Shown: one piece after another, positions 7,803 to 15,419 of the stretch
Position numbering within the stretch: position 1 is the first letter of the stretch
How the letters are laid out: each line of letters begins with the position of its first letter
Source: an uncultured Coprococcus sp.
GTDB lineage: Bacteria; Bacillota; Clostridia; Lachnospirales; Lachnospiraceae
Direction of reading: 5' to 3'
NCBI GenBank assembly: GCA_900548215.1
Contig: URJI01000033.1
Span: 1 to 27,022, forward strand
DNA length: 27,022 nt
Program-made: the position numbers and the translations under genes
The notes under the pieces: generated by a model
What the model saw: only the letters and a program-made list of their open reading frames with translations
Database searches by the model: none
What the model was told of the DNA's origin: nothing

Positions 7803-9155
7803 ATGTTAAAAGGAAGATCAGTAGCTGCCATGACACTGGGCTGCAAGGTGAATCAATATGAGACAGACAGCATGCTGGATATGCTGAAAAATGCCGGGGC
7901 AGAGATCGTTGATTTTGACGAAAAAGCTGACATATATATAATCAACACCTGCTCTGTGACGAATATTGCGGACAAAAAATCCCGCCAGATGCTGCATAGG
8001 GCGAAGAAGAGAAACCCGGATGGAATTGTTATAGCCGCCGGATGTTATGTGCAGTCGGCAAAGGAGCTCCTTGAACAGGATGAAGCTGTTGATATAGTGA
8101 TCAGCAACAATAAGAAGAAGGATATCACCCAGATAGTGATTGATTACATTAATGTGAAAGAGAAATCAGATAGACCAGTACATGCTGACAATAGTGCTGT
8201 AGAGTGTTTTGTCGATATATCAAAGGAATCTGAGTATGAAGAGATGGGAGGACATACGCCTGCGGAACATACCCGGGCTTATGTCAAGATACAGGATGGA
8301 TGCAATCAGTTCTGTACATACTGTATCATTCCTTATGTCAGAGGAAGAATAAGAAGCCGTGAGGAGTCGGCGATAGTTGAAGAGATAACATCCCTGGCAG
8401 CATCAGGAATAAAAGAAGTGGTGCTTACGGGTATTCATATATCCTCGTATGGCAAGGATAAGAATTATGAGGGGGCACTTATAGATCTCATCGATGCTAT
8501 CTCAAAAATCAAAGGAATCAAGAGGATACGTCTCGGATCCCTGGAACCGGGGATTATCACAGAGGAATTTGCACAGCGTATTTCAGCAAATCCAAAGGTG
8601 TGTCCGCACTTCCATCTGAGCCTGCAAAGTGGCTGTGATTCTGTGCTAAAACGAATGAACAGGAAGTACACCTGCGAGCAATACTTGGAAAAATGTGATA
8701 TGTTAAGAAACGTATACAAAGATCCTGCGCTGACCACGGATGTGATAGTGGGATTTCCGGGAGAAAGTGATGCAGAGTTTGAGGAGACAGTAAAGTATCT
8801 GACCCGGTTAAATCTCTATGAGATGCATATCTTCAAGTATTCACCGAGAAAGGGAACTGTGGCTGCGGCCATGGATAACCAGGTGCAGCCTGAGGTCAAA
8901 AATGCCAGAAGTGATGTTCTGCTGGCTCTTTCTGAAAAAAATAAAAAAGCGTATGAGGCTGGATTTGAGGGGCAGGAGCTTGAGGTATTAGTTGAGGAAG
9001 TTGTCAGGAAAGACGGCAGCGTATACCTGAGAGGACATACGGAGAGATACATGGATGTGCTTATAAATGTCGGTGCAACAGATATTCCGGAAAGCTTCGT
9101 CAACAGTTTTGTGTATACAAGGTATACCCAGGATGGCGAATTATATCTTATCTGA
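7803..9155 (+). CDS. mtaB: tRNA t6A37 methylthiotransferase MtaB
   Basis: MtaB is a radical-SAM enzyme that converts t6A to ms2t6A at tRNA position 37. About 450 residues. The N-terminal MTTase domain begins TLGCKVNQYETDSM and holds NTCSVTNIADKKSRQ and AAGCYVQSA for the auxiliary 4Fe-4S cluster; the radical-SAM cluster motif is CNQFCTYC (Cys167, 171, 174), followed by IPYVRGRIRSR; a TRAM RNA-binding domain ends the protein. The start is TTG 7800 or ATG 7803, adjacent codons; AAGGAG (7787-7792) is 7 and 10 bases from them. I chose the ATG. It completes the Bacillus-like dnaK-dnaJ-prmA-rsmE-mtaB set (yqeV), with sulfur-transfer genes inserted before it. Confidence 0.96.
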   Translation: MLKGRSVAAMTLGCKVNQYETDSMLDMLKNAGAEIVDFDEKADIYIINTCSVTNIADKKSRQMLHRAKKRNPDGIVIAAGCYVQSAKELLEQDEAVDIVISNNKKKDITQIVIDYINVKEKSDRPVHADNSAVECFVDISKESEYEEMGGHTPAEHTRAYVKIQDGCNQFCTYCIIPYVRGRIRSREESAIVEEITSLAASGIKEVVLTGIHISSYGKDKNYEGALIDLIDAISKIKGIKRIRLGSLEPGIITEEFAQRISANPKVCPHFHLSLQSGCDSVLKRMNRKYTCEQYLEKCDMLRNVYKDPALTTDVIVGFPGESDAEFEETVKYLTRLNLYEMHIFKYSPRKGTVAAAMDNQVQPEVKNARSDVLLALSEKNKKAYEAGFEGQELEVLVEEVVRKDGSVYLRGHTERYMDVLINVGATDIPESFVNSFVYTRYTQDGELYLI

Positions 9156-9169
9156 TCGGTATATGTTCC

Positions 9170-9198
9170 TTTACATTTATAAGAAATTATATTAGAAT
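9170..9198 (+). promoter_or_regulatory. Sigma-A promoter for the ireB-ruvX gene group
   Basis: TTTACA (9170-9175), exactly 17 bases, TAGAAT (9193-9198): five of six matches in each box. It sits in the 94-base gap after mtaB, with the start expected near 9205 and a leader of about 45 bases before ireB. From here to trhP no gap exceeds about 50 bases, so this could drive the whole ireB to trhP run. Confidence 0.7.
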
Positions 9199-9252
9199 GG
9201 GAATGTTATATAGATGGTTCGCGAGATAATAACAAGATGAGGACGTGATTTG

Positions 9253-9510
9253 ATGAATAATGAAAGTACACAGAATATTGCCCCTGTGAAAGATACCATA
9301 GTGGATGTGCGTGAGATCATAGGAAAGGTATATGAAGCACTTGCTGAGAAGGGATATAATCCTGTAAGTCAGGTGGTCGGTTATGTGATGAGCGGTGATC
9401 CGACGTATATCACAAGCTACAAGAATGCAAGAAGCCTCATAATGAAGGTCGAGAGAGACGAGATCATTGAGGTTTTGTTTGAGGACTATATTGAGAACAA
9501 TTTCAAGTGA
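9253..9510 (+). CDS. ireB: IreB family regulatory phosphoprotein (DUF965/UPF0297)
   Basis: A small cytoplasmic protein of 85-86 residues with the family core VREIIGKVYEALAEKGYNP, VVGYVMSGDPTYI and ARSLIMKVERDEIIEVLFEDYI. In Enterococcus IreB is phosphorylated by the cell-wall-sensing Ser/Thr kinase IreK and affects cephalosporin resistance; here phosphorylatable Ser and Thr residues lie in the first 16 residues. The start is again a TTG-ATG pair (9250, 9253) with GAGGA (9239-9243); the ATG is 9 bases away. ruvX follows 18 bases after the stop, the same order as B. subtilis yrzL-yrrK. Confidence 0.95.
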   Translation: MNNESTQNIAPVKDTIVDVREIIGKVYEALAEKGYNPVSQVVGYVMSGDPTYITSYKNARSLIMKVERDEIIEVLFEDYIENNFK

Positions 9511-9528
9511 TCGGGATAGAGGAAAAAC

Positions 9529-9975
9529 ATGAGGATACTAGGCTTAGATTATGGAACCAAGACAGTTGGAGTGGCGGTGAGTGATCCACTGGAGATAACG
9601 GCGCAGCCGGTTGAGACGATAGAGAGAAAATCGGCAAACAAGCTCAGACAGACACTGGCGCGTATTGAAGCACTCATACAGGCGTACAGCGAGCAGGGAG
9701 CGCAGGAGACAGTAGAGAAGATTGTTCTGGGATATCCGAAGAATATGAACAATACTGAGGGAGACCGCTGTGAGGCAACACAGGCATTCAAGGAGGATCT
9801 CGAGAGAAGAACCGGGCTTGAAGTGGTCTTATGGGATGAAAGACTTACGACGGTTGAGGCAGAACGCATACTTATTGAGAGTGGTGTCAGAAGAGAGAAC
9901 AGGAAAACTTATATAGACAAGATGGCTGCTGCGGTAATACTTCAAAGTTATCTGGATTCCCGGTGTGGCGGCTGA
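9529..9975 (+). CDS. ruvX: Putative pre-16S rRNA nuclease / Holliday-junction resolvase-like YqgF
   Basis: RNase H-fold protein of 148 residues. The first acidic residue is in RILGLDYGTKTVGVAVSDP (Asp7), a second acidic motif is in LWDERLTTVEAERIL, and the last is in YIDKMAAAVILQSYL. The family is annotated both as a Holliday-junction resolvase and as the nuclease that trims the 5' end of 16S rRNA; the latter is the better supported role in E. coli. It sits between ireB and a DUF1292 gene as in Bacillus (yrzL-yrrK-yrzB). Ribosome site GAGGAAA ends about five bases before the ATG. Confidence 0.95.
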   Translation: MRILGLDYGTKTVGVAVSDPLEITAQPVETIERKSANKLRQTLARIEALIQAYSEQGAQETVEKIVLGYPKNMNNTEGDRCEATQAFKEDLERRTGLEVVLWDERLTTVEAERILIESGVRRENRKTYIDKMAAAVILQSYLDSRCGG

Positions 9976-10020
9976 CTGTGAACGAATATGGTGCATACAG
10001 CACTGGAATATGAGGTAAGC

Positions 10021-10293
10021 ATGGCAGAAGACAGAAAAAACAGTATTATATTTGAGACGGAAGATGGTACAGAAGCAGAATTCTATGTGGTTGAACAGAC
10101 CACTCTTGGCGGCGTGAACTATCTGTTTGTAATTGACAAGTCGGATGACGAATCTTTTCTGATCCTCCGGGAGAACGGCGGAGCTGATACGGATGAGATG
10201 GCGGCGTACGATATTGTGGAAGATGAAAAAGAATTGGAGGCAGTTATCAGGATTTTTGATGAGCTGCTGGAGGACGTTGATTTGGAGGTATAA
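10021..10293 (+). CDS. DUF1292 family protein (YrzB-like)
   Basis: A very acidic small protein of about 90 residues with the DUF1292 pattern: IIFETEDGTEAEFYVVEQTTLGGVNYLFVID, then an acidic loop and AYDIVEDEKELEAVIRIFDELLEDVDLEV. Function is unknown. An ATG at 9988 in the same frame would add 11 residues but has no ribosome site, while the ATG at 10021 is preceded by TGAGGT, and homologues I recall begin like MAEDRKN; hence the later start. The stop codon lies 2 bases before the RNase J start, and its last codons contain that gene's GGAGG site, so translation is probably coupled. Confidence 0.88.
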   Translation: MAEDRKNSIIFETEDGTEAEFYVVEQTTLGGVNYLFVIDKSDDESFLILRENGGADTDEMAAYDIVEDEKELEAVIRIFDELLEDVDLEV

Positions 10294-10295
10294 AA

Positions 10296-11960
10296 TTGAA
10301 TAAGAACAAGAAAGAGTCAGTGAAGATCATTCCTTTGGGCGGTCTGGAACAGATTGGAATGAATATCACTGCGATAGAGTACGAGGACTCTATCATAGTC
10401 ATTGACTGCGGACTGGCATTCCCTGAGGATGATATGCTTGGTATAGATCTGGTGATTCCGGATGTGACATATCTTAAGGAAAACGCGGACAAAGTCAGAG
10501 GACTTGTAGTTACCCATGGACATGAGGATCACATAGGAGCTATTCCTTACATTGAAAAAGAGCTTAATATGCCTATCTATGCGACAAAGCTTACGATGGG
10601 CCTGATAGAGAACAAACTGAAAGAGCACAACCTGATGAACAACACAAGAAGGAAGGTTGTGAAGTATGGACAGAACATTAATCTTGGTGCATTCAGAGTA
10701 GAATTCATAAGAACAAACCACTCGATAGCTGATTCTGCGGCACTTGCAATATACACGCCTGCAGGACTTCTCGTACACACGGGAGATTTCAAGATAGATT
10801 ATACACCTGTATTTGGAGGGACCATAGATCTCCAGAGATTTGCAGAGCTTGGCAAGAAGGGTGTACTTGCACTTATGGCCGACTCAACAAATGCAGAAAA
10901 GGAAGGTTTCACACAGTCTGAGAAGACGGTTGGAAGAACATTTGACAACCTGTTCAACGACAACAAGGATCACAGAATCATCATTGCCACATTTGCATCG
11001 AATGTGGACAGAGTACAGCAGATAATCAATTCTGCATATAAGTATGACAGAAAAGTCATAATTGAGGGCAGGAGTATGGTGAACATCATCACAACCGCCT
11101 CCGAGCTTGGCTATATAAATATACCAGACAACACACTTATAGATATAAGTCAGATAAAGAATTATCCTGATGAGAAGGTTGTTCTCATAACAACCGGAAG
11201 CCAGGGTGAGAATATGGCGGCGCTCTCAAGAATCGCAGCTTCCATACACAACAAGGTGGCGATTAAACCTGGAGATGTTGTTATATTCAGCTCACATCCT
11301 ATACCGGGAAATGAGAAGGCTGTTTTCAAGGTTATAAATGAGCTTGAGGCGAAAGGCGCACACGTTATATTTGAGGATACTCATGTGTCCGGTCACGCAT
11401 GCCGTGAGGAGCTGAAACTTATATATGCACTTACAAAACCGAAGTATGCCATACCTGTGCATGGAGAGTACAGACACCTTAAACGACATGCGGAACTGGC
11501 AGTCGAGATGGGTATTCCAAAGGAAAATGTCAAGATCATGACGACGGGAGATGTACTGGAGATCGGCGAGGATGTATTCAATGTGGTTGGCAAAGTGCCT
11601 GCCCAGGGTGTGTTTGTAGATGGCCTTGGAGTTGGCGATGTGGGTAATATCGTGCTTAGAGACAGGCAGCTTCTGTCTCAGAATGGTTTGATCATAATAG
11701 TTGTCACTTTAGACAGATACAGTAACCAGCTCGTCGCAGGACCGGATATAGTTTCGAGAGGCTTTGTCTACGTGAGAGAGTCTGAGACTTTGATGGAGGA
11801 TTGCAGGATAACGTGTCAGGAGGCTCTTGACAGATGCCTGAGCCGCGGCGTGACTGACTGGGGAAAAATTAAGTCGGTTATCAAAGATGATATGGGAGAG
11901 TTTCTGTGGAAGAGGACTAAGAGAAGTCCTATGATCCTCCCTATAATCACAGAAGTGTAG
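10296..11960 (+). CDS. rnj: Ribonuclease J
   Basis: A metallo-beta-lactamase / beta-CASP ribonuclease with 5'-to-3' exonuclease and endonuclease activity, central to mRNA decay and rRNA maturation in Firmicutes. The 554 residues include the zinc-binding HGHEDH motif (His74, His76, Asp78, His79), NHSIADSAALAIYTPAGLLVHTGDFK, the beta-CASP motifs ending in SSHPIPGNE and HVSGHA, and PVHGEYRHL. The C-terminal domain is present. The gene starts with TTG at 10296, 7 bases after GGAGG (10284-10288); the next in-frame Met is 21 codons in, inside a conserved strand, so TTG is well supported. Whether it is RNase J1 or J2 type cannot be told here; all metal ligands are intact, favouring an active enzyme. 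Confidence 0.96.
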   Translation: MNKNKKESVKIIPLGGLEQIGMNITAIEYEDSIIVIDCGLAFPEDDMLGIDLVIPDVTYLKENADKVRGLVVTHGHEDHIGAIPYIEKELNMPIYATKLTMGLIENKLKEHNLMNNTRRKVVKYGQNINLGAFRVEFIRTNHSIADSAALAIYTPAGLLVHTGDFKIDYTPVFGGTIDLQRFAELGKKGVLALMADSTNAEKEGFTQSEKTVGRTFDNLFNDNKDHRIIIATFASNVDRVQQIINSAYKYDRKVIIEGRSMVNIITTASELGYINIPDNTLIDISQIKNYPDEKVVLITTGSQGENMAALSRIAASIHNKVAIKPGDVVIFSSHPIPGNEKAVFKVINELEAKGAHVIFEDTHVSGHACREELKLIYALTKPKYAIPVHGEYRHLKRHAELAVEMGIPKENVKIMTTGDVLEIGEDVFNVVGKVPAQGVFVDGLGVGDVGNIVLRDRQLLSQNGLIIIVVTLDRYSNQLVAGPDIVSRGFVYVRESETLMEDCRITCQEALDRCLSRGVTDWGKIKSVIKDDMGEFLWKRTKRSPMILPIITEV

Positions 11961-11972
11961 AAGGGTGAGAAT

Positions 11973-12320
11973 ATGACAGATACATTGGAACTGAGCAGAC
12001 AATTGAACGCGTGCATAAAGGATTCTGATGTGTACAAAAACTATCAGTATTGCAAAGACAAGTTAAGGCAGAAACCGGACAAATTGCAGCAGCTCATGGA
12101 ATTTCGTAAGAAAAATTATGAAATCCAGAACAATGAAATGCTTGACAATCCATATGATGAAGTGAATAATCTATTCATGGAATATGATTCTATAGTCCAT
12201 GATACTATAGTCAACGATTTCATAAGGGCTGAACAGAAACTTGTGATGATGATGAAGCTCGTGTATGAACAGATTGCTGACGATCTGGATTTTGACATCA
12301 TAGAGGAGGACGTTCAGTAG
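11973..12320 (+). CDS. YlbF/YmcA family protein
   Basis: A 115-residue all-helical protein: an N-terminal helix TLELSRQLNACIKDSDVYKNYQ, a central helix pair and an acidic tail. This is the YlbF/YmcA (Com_YlbF) family. In Bacillus, YlbF, YmcA and YaaT form the Ric (Y) complex, which works with RNase Y in mRNA maturation and promotes competence, biofilm and sporulation. Its place 12 bases after RNase J suggests an RNA-decay link, which is inference. The ATG is preceded by AGAAGGGTGAG, a good ribosome site. Confidence 0.85.
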   Translation: MTDTLELSRQLNACIKDSDVYKNYQYCKDKLRQKPDKLQQLMEFRKKNYEIQNNEMLDNPYDEVNNLFMEYDSIVHDTIVNDFIRAEQKLVMMMKLVYEQIADDLDFDIIEEDVQ

Positions 12321-12367
12321 TAAGCACATTTGCTGGAATGTATTTGTGAACAAGGAGAATAAATGTT

Positions 12368-12793
12368 ATGGCTATTGATAGTGCAAGAAGTATGAAGAAG
12401 GTGCTGAGATTTCTTACAGGACTTCTCATAAATGTATGTATATTGTTCGTGCTGATCAAAGCGTTTTCATATTCATACGATTTTGCGTACCAGGTATTTG
12501 CGACGAAAGCGATGGATCCGGGAAGCAACAGGAAGGTTGCGGTACAGATTGTTCAGGATGAGTCGCTTCTTGATGTCGCAGATTCGCTGAAAAAGGCAGA
12601 GGTCATAGACAATAAATATGCGTTTATACTCAAGGTGAGAATAGGAGGTTATGCCAGTCAGATAAAAGCTGGCACATACCAGCTTGCACCGAGTGATACG
12701 AATAAGGAGATTATAGACATAATAACCGGAACAACGGATAATGGTTCGGACTCCGGTGGGGATGACAGCTCAGAAGAGAGCAGTGAGGAATAG
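12368..12793 (+). CDS. MltG-family N-terminal (LysM-like) domain protein lacking the catalytic domain
   Basis: A 141-residue membrane protein. One membrane segment at about 13-33 puts the rest outside. Residues 55-118 (VQIVQDESLLDVADSLKKA to NKEIIDIITG) match the small N-terminal subdomain of MltG/YceG, the endolytic transglycosylase that ends glycan strands. The large catalytic domain with its essential glutamate is missing; the protein stops in a Ser/Glu/Asp-rich tail. No frameshift remnant is visible after the stop because trmR begins 4 bases later. Position matches B. subtilis yrrL (mltG) before yrrM, so it is either a reduced orthologue or a regulatory relic. The start has AAGGAG at 12353-12358; a competing ATG at 12363 gives only a 10-codon frame. 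Confidence 0.8.
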   Translation: MAIDSARSMKKVLRFLTGLLINVCILFVLIKAFSYSYDFAYQVFATKAMDPGSNRKVAVQIVQDESLLDVADSLKKAEVIDNKYAFILKVRIGGYASQIKAGTYQLAPSDTNKEIIDIITGTTDNGSDSGGDDSSEESSEE

Positions 12794-12797
12794 GTGT

Positions 12798-13475
12798 ATG
12801 ATAACGGATGAGAGACTGGCATCGTTTATCAATTCCTTCAATACAGACTATGATGACGTTATAACGTCCATCAGAAAAGAGGCAGAAGAGAACAGAGTAC
12901 CTATAATCAGACAGGAGGCGGGCGAGTTTATCAAGTTGCTTATCTTGATGAACAAGCCGAAGAAGATTCTGGAGATAGGTACGGCGGTAGGCTTTTCTGC
13001 CATTTTTATGAGTCGGTTTTTGGATGACGATGCACATATAACTACAATAGAGAATTATCCTCCAAGAATAGCAGAAGCAAAGAAGAATTTTGCAAGAGCA
13101 GGGGCTGAAAATAGGATAACCCTTATGGAAGGCGATGCTCAGGAGATACTTCCGGGACTTGATGAGCAATATGATTTTGTATTTATGGATGCAGCGAAAG
13201 GACAATATGGTTGTTTCTTTAGCGAAGCGGTAAGACTTCTGAAACCAAATGGCATATTGCTATGTGACAATGTGCTTCAGGATGGAGATGTGCTTGAGAG
13301 CCGTTTTGCTGTGACCAGAAGAAACAGAACGATACACTCGAGAATGAGAGAGTACCTGCATGATCTGACGCATGATCCGCGGCTGGATACTGCGATTCTC
13401 AATGTAGGTGATGGCATGAGCCTCAGTATGAAAAAATCTGGCTGGAGTGATGGAGGAGAAAAAGATGATAGATAA
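12798..13475 (+). CDS. trmR: O-methyltransferase, probable tRNA 5-hydroxyuridine methyltransferase TrmR
   Basis: A class I SAM methyltransferase of 225 residues (methyltransferase family 3, caffeoyl-CoA type). SAM motif I is ILEIGTAVGFSAIFM, followed by ITTIENYPPRIAEAKKNF, the catalytic-side FVFMDAAKGQY and ILLCDNVLQDGDV. An upstream in-frame ATG at 12741 would lie inside the previous gene; the start at 12798 comes 4 bases after that gene's stop with GAGGAATAGG as ribosome site. In Bacillus the yrrM product (TrmR) methylates ho5U34 of tRNA to mo5U34 and sits directly before the U32-family hydroxylation genes, exactly as here. The TrmR assignment rests on this synteny. Confidence 0.88.
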   Translation: MITDERLASFINSFNTDYDDVITSIRKEAEENRVPIIRQEAGEFIKLLILMNKPKKILEIGTAVGFSAIFMSRFLDDDAHITTIENYPPRIAEAKKNFARAGAENRITLMEGDAQEILPGLDEQYDFVFMDAAKGQYGCFFSEAVRLLKPNGILLCDNVLQDGDVLESRFAVTRRNRTIHSRMREYLHDLTHDPRLDTAILNVGDGMSLSMKKSGWSDGGEKDDR

Positions 13476-14694
13476 GAAACCAGAACTGCTTGTTCCGGCA
13501 GGAGGATTAGATACACTTAAGGTTGCAGTGGACTATGGTGCGGATGCGGTATATATTGGCGGACAGTCATTTGGACTTCGCGCCAAAGCTGATAATTTCT
13601 CTATAGAAGAGATGAGAAAAGGTGTGGAGTATGCACATGCACATGGAACAAAGGTCTACGTCACTGCGAATATATTTGCACATAACTATGACCTTGATGG
13701 CGTGAAAAAGTATTTTGGCGAGCTTGGATCCACAGGCGTGGACGCTGTGCTTGTGTCTGATCCGGGTGTATTTATGCTTGCAAGGGAGATCATGCCTGAT
13801 ATGGAGATACACATAAGCACCCAGGCAAACAATACCAACTACATGACATACAAGTTCTGGTATGAACACGGTGCGAAGAGGGTAGTGTCGGCCAGAGAAC
13901 TTTCGCTTGCTGAGATAAAGGAGATAAGAGCGAATATTCCGGATGACATGGAAATAGAGTCTTTCATCCATGGCGCAATGTGTATATCTTATTCCGGAAG
14001 ATGCCTGCTCAGTAATTATTTCACAGGCAGGGATGCAAATCATGGTGCCTGCACACATCCGTGTAGATGGAAGTATTCGATTGTTGAGGAGACCAGACCT
14101 GGCGAATATATGACTGTGAATGAGGATGACCGCGGAACATATATATTCAATTCCAAAGACCTTTGTATGATAGAGTATGTGCCGGAGATGGTTGATGCTG
14201 GCATAGACAGCCTGAAGATAGAGGGCCGGATGAAGACTGCTTTGTATGTCGCCACTGTGGCAAGGACATATAGGAAGGCGATAGATGACTACTTTGAATC
14301 TGAGAAGAAGTACAGGGCGAACATGGACTATTACAAGAGCGAGATAGCCAAATGTACTTACAGGCAGTTTACGACAGGTTTTTATTTCGGAAAGACTGAT
14401 TCGGATTCACAGATATATGACAGTAATACATATGTTAAGAACTACACCTATATTGGAACTGTAAGGCAGACTGCGGAAAACGGATTCGTGTTCTTCGAAC
14501 AAAAGAACAAGTTCACTGTGGGAGAACTTGTTGAGGCGATGGGATTTGACGGAGAGAACATAGAATGTACAGTCGAGGCGATATATAATGAAGATGGTGA
14601 GAGCATGGAGTCGGCGCCGCATCCTAAACAGCAGCTCCGTGTAAAGCTGGATAAGCCACTTGATGCAGGAATGATAATTAGAAGAAAAGAGTGA
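13465..14694 (+). CDS. trhP: U32 peptidase-family protein, probable tRNA U34 hydroxylation protein TrhP
   Basis: About 409 residues. It has the U32 signature ESFIHGAMCISYSGRCLLSN and four cysteines, Cys173, Cys180, Cys196 and Cys200, spaced as in U32 proteins known to bind a 4Fe-4S cluster. Despite the family name, characterised members (RlhA, TrhP/YegQ, B. subtilis YrrN/YrrO) take part in hydroxylation of RNA; TrhP makes ho5U34 in tRNA using prephenate-dependent chemistry. The start at 13465 is set by GGAGGAG (13452-13458, 6 bases away) and overlaps the trmR end by 11 bases; frames beginning at GTG 13447 or ATG 13450 would add only MMEEKK. Bacillus has two genes here, this genome one. Making ho5U just upstream of its methyltransferase is a coherent pathway. 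Confidence 0.88.
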   Translation: MIDKKPELLVPAGGLDTLKVAVDYGADAVYIGGQSFGLRAKADNFSIEEMRKGVEYAHAHGTKVYVTANIFAHNYDLDGVKKYFGELGSTGVDAVLVSDPGVFMLAREIMPDMEIHISTQANNTNYMTYKFWYEHGAKRVVSARELSLAEIKEIRANIPDDMEIESFIHGAMCISYSGRCLLSNYFTGRDANHGACTHPCRWKYSIVEETRPGEYMTVNEDDRGTYIFNSKDLCMIEYVPEMVDAGIDSLKIEGRMKTALYVATVARTYRKAIDDYFESEKKYRANMDYYKSEIAKCTYRQFTTGFYFGKTDSDSQIYDSNTYVKNYTYIGTVRQTAENGFVFFEQKNKFTVGELVEAMGFDGENIECTVEAIYNEDGESMESAPHPKQQLRVKLDKPLDAGMIIRRKE

Positions 14695-14707
14695 CTTAAA
14701 GGGGTGG

Positions 14708-14743
14708 CTGGATTATTGATCCAGGCATCCCTGCAGTTTTTTT
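14708..14743 (+). terminator. Possible terminator for the trmR-trhP end, inside the sigma gene 3' end
   Basis: CTGGAT (14708-14713) pairs with ATCCAG (14719-14724), followed by a second short hairpin CAGG/CCTG (14722-14725 with 14730-14733, mutually exclusive with the first) and then seven T residues at 14737-14743. The T-run encodes lysine codons of the opposing sigma gene. The stems are short, so efficiency is doubtful, but no other terminator lies between these converging genes, only 18 bases apart. Confidence 0.35.
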
Positions 14744-15345
14744 AAAGCTTTCTTTTCAATCCTTGACACGTATGATCTGGATATGCCAAGAAGCATGGCT
14801 GTCTCTTTCTGAGTCATTGGTGGGATGCTGCCCAGACCATATCTCAGGTTTATGATCTTCTGTTCTCTTTCGGTCAGAAGCTTTGTTATACAGGATGGGA
14901 GGGCTGTGAGATGGTCGGAGTGAATCATATTGTCCAGCGGGCTTGCGCTGCCCTCACTTATGATGTCCATTATGACGATCTCGTTTCCCTCTTTGTCAGT
15001 GCCGATTGGCTCGTACATGGACACTTCCCGGGATTTCTTTTTTTCCTGACGCAGAGCCATGAGAAGTTCATTTTCAATACATTTGGCTGCGTAGCCTGAG
15101 AGCTTGCAGCCTTTGTCAGGTTTGAAAGTATCGATGGCTTTGATGAGCCCGATGGTACCAATTGATATAAGATCCTCTGGATCTCTCACGGCAGAATTGT
15201 ATTTTCTGGCAATATGGGCAACCAGACGCAGATTGTATTCAATCAGAACCTGGCGTGCGCGGTTGTCACCCTCTGCACAGAGCGCTATATACTTTTTTTC
15301 TTCATCGGGAGTTAAGGGATTTTTGAATGCTTCCATGATGATCAT
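14713..15345 (-). CDS. sigK: Sporulation-type RNA polymerase sigma factor, SigK-like
   Basis: A sigma-70 family factor of about 210 residues. Region 2 reads NLRLVAHIARKYN then DPEDLISIGTIGLIKAIDTF (core and -10 binding), then YAAKCIENELLMALR; region 4 ends in the helix-turn-helix TQKETAMLLGISRSYVSRIEKKALKKL. The segment EPIGTDKEGNEI is typical of SigK/SigE. Start is uncertain: a TTG at 15399 (228 residues) has no ribosome site; ATG 15345 has GGGAG only 3 bases away; ATG 15336 is 12 bases away. From either ATG the protein begins almost directly at the segment matching mature Bacillus SigK (PLTPDEEKKY), so a pro-sequence is missing or reduced, as known for C. difficile. No skin-element interruption is present. 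Whether this organism sporulates cannot be told. Confidence 0.9.
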   Translation of the reverse strand: MIIMEAFKNPLTPDEEKKYIALCAEGDNRARQVLIEYNLRLVAHIARKYNSAVRDPEDLISIGTIGLIKAIDTFKPDKGCKLSGYAAKCIENELLMALRQEKKKSREVSMYEPIGTDKEGNEIVIMDIISEGSASPLDNMIHSDHLTALPSCITKLLTEREQKIINLRYGLGSIPPMTQKETAMLLGISRSYVSRIEKKALKKLQGCLDQ

Positions 15346-15359
15346 ATGCTCCCGCTTGT

Positions 15360-15379
15360 AGTCGAAAAGAGTCGAAATA
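15360..15379 (-). promoter_or_regulatory. Tandem Spo0A-box-like repeats upstream of the sigma gene
   Basis: AGTCGAAAAG and AGTCGAAATA are directly repeated with a 10-base period. Each AGTCGAA differs by one base from the Spo0A box TGTCGAA, and tandem boxes one helical turn apart are the preferred Spo0A arrangement. They lie 15 bases upstream of the ATG 15345 start, or inside the reading frame if the TTG start is used. Two near-matches in one place are suggestive, not proof. Confidence 0.35.
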
Positions 15380-15419
15380 CCTGAAAAATGTATACTCAAC
15401 CTGATAATATTTTATGTTC

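Noticed and set aside
12741..12797. N-terminal extension of the O-methyltransferase from the ATG at 12741
   Set aside because: It lies inside the MltG-like gene; the ATG at 12798 has a ribosome site and the normal family start.
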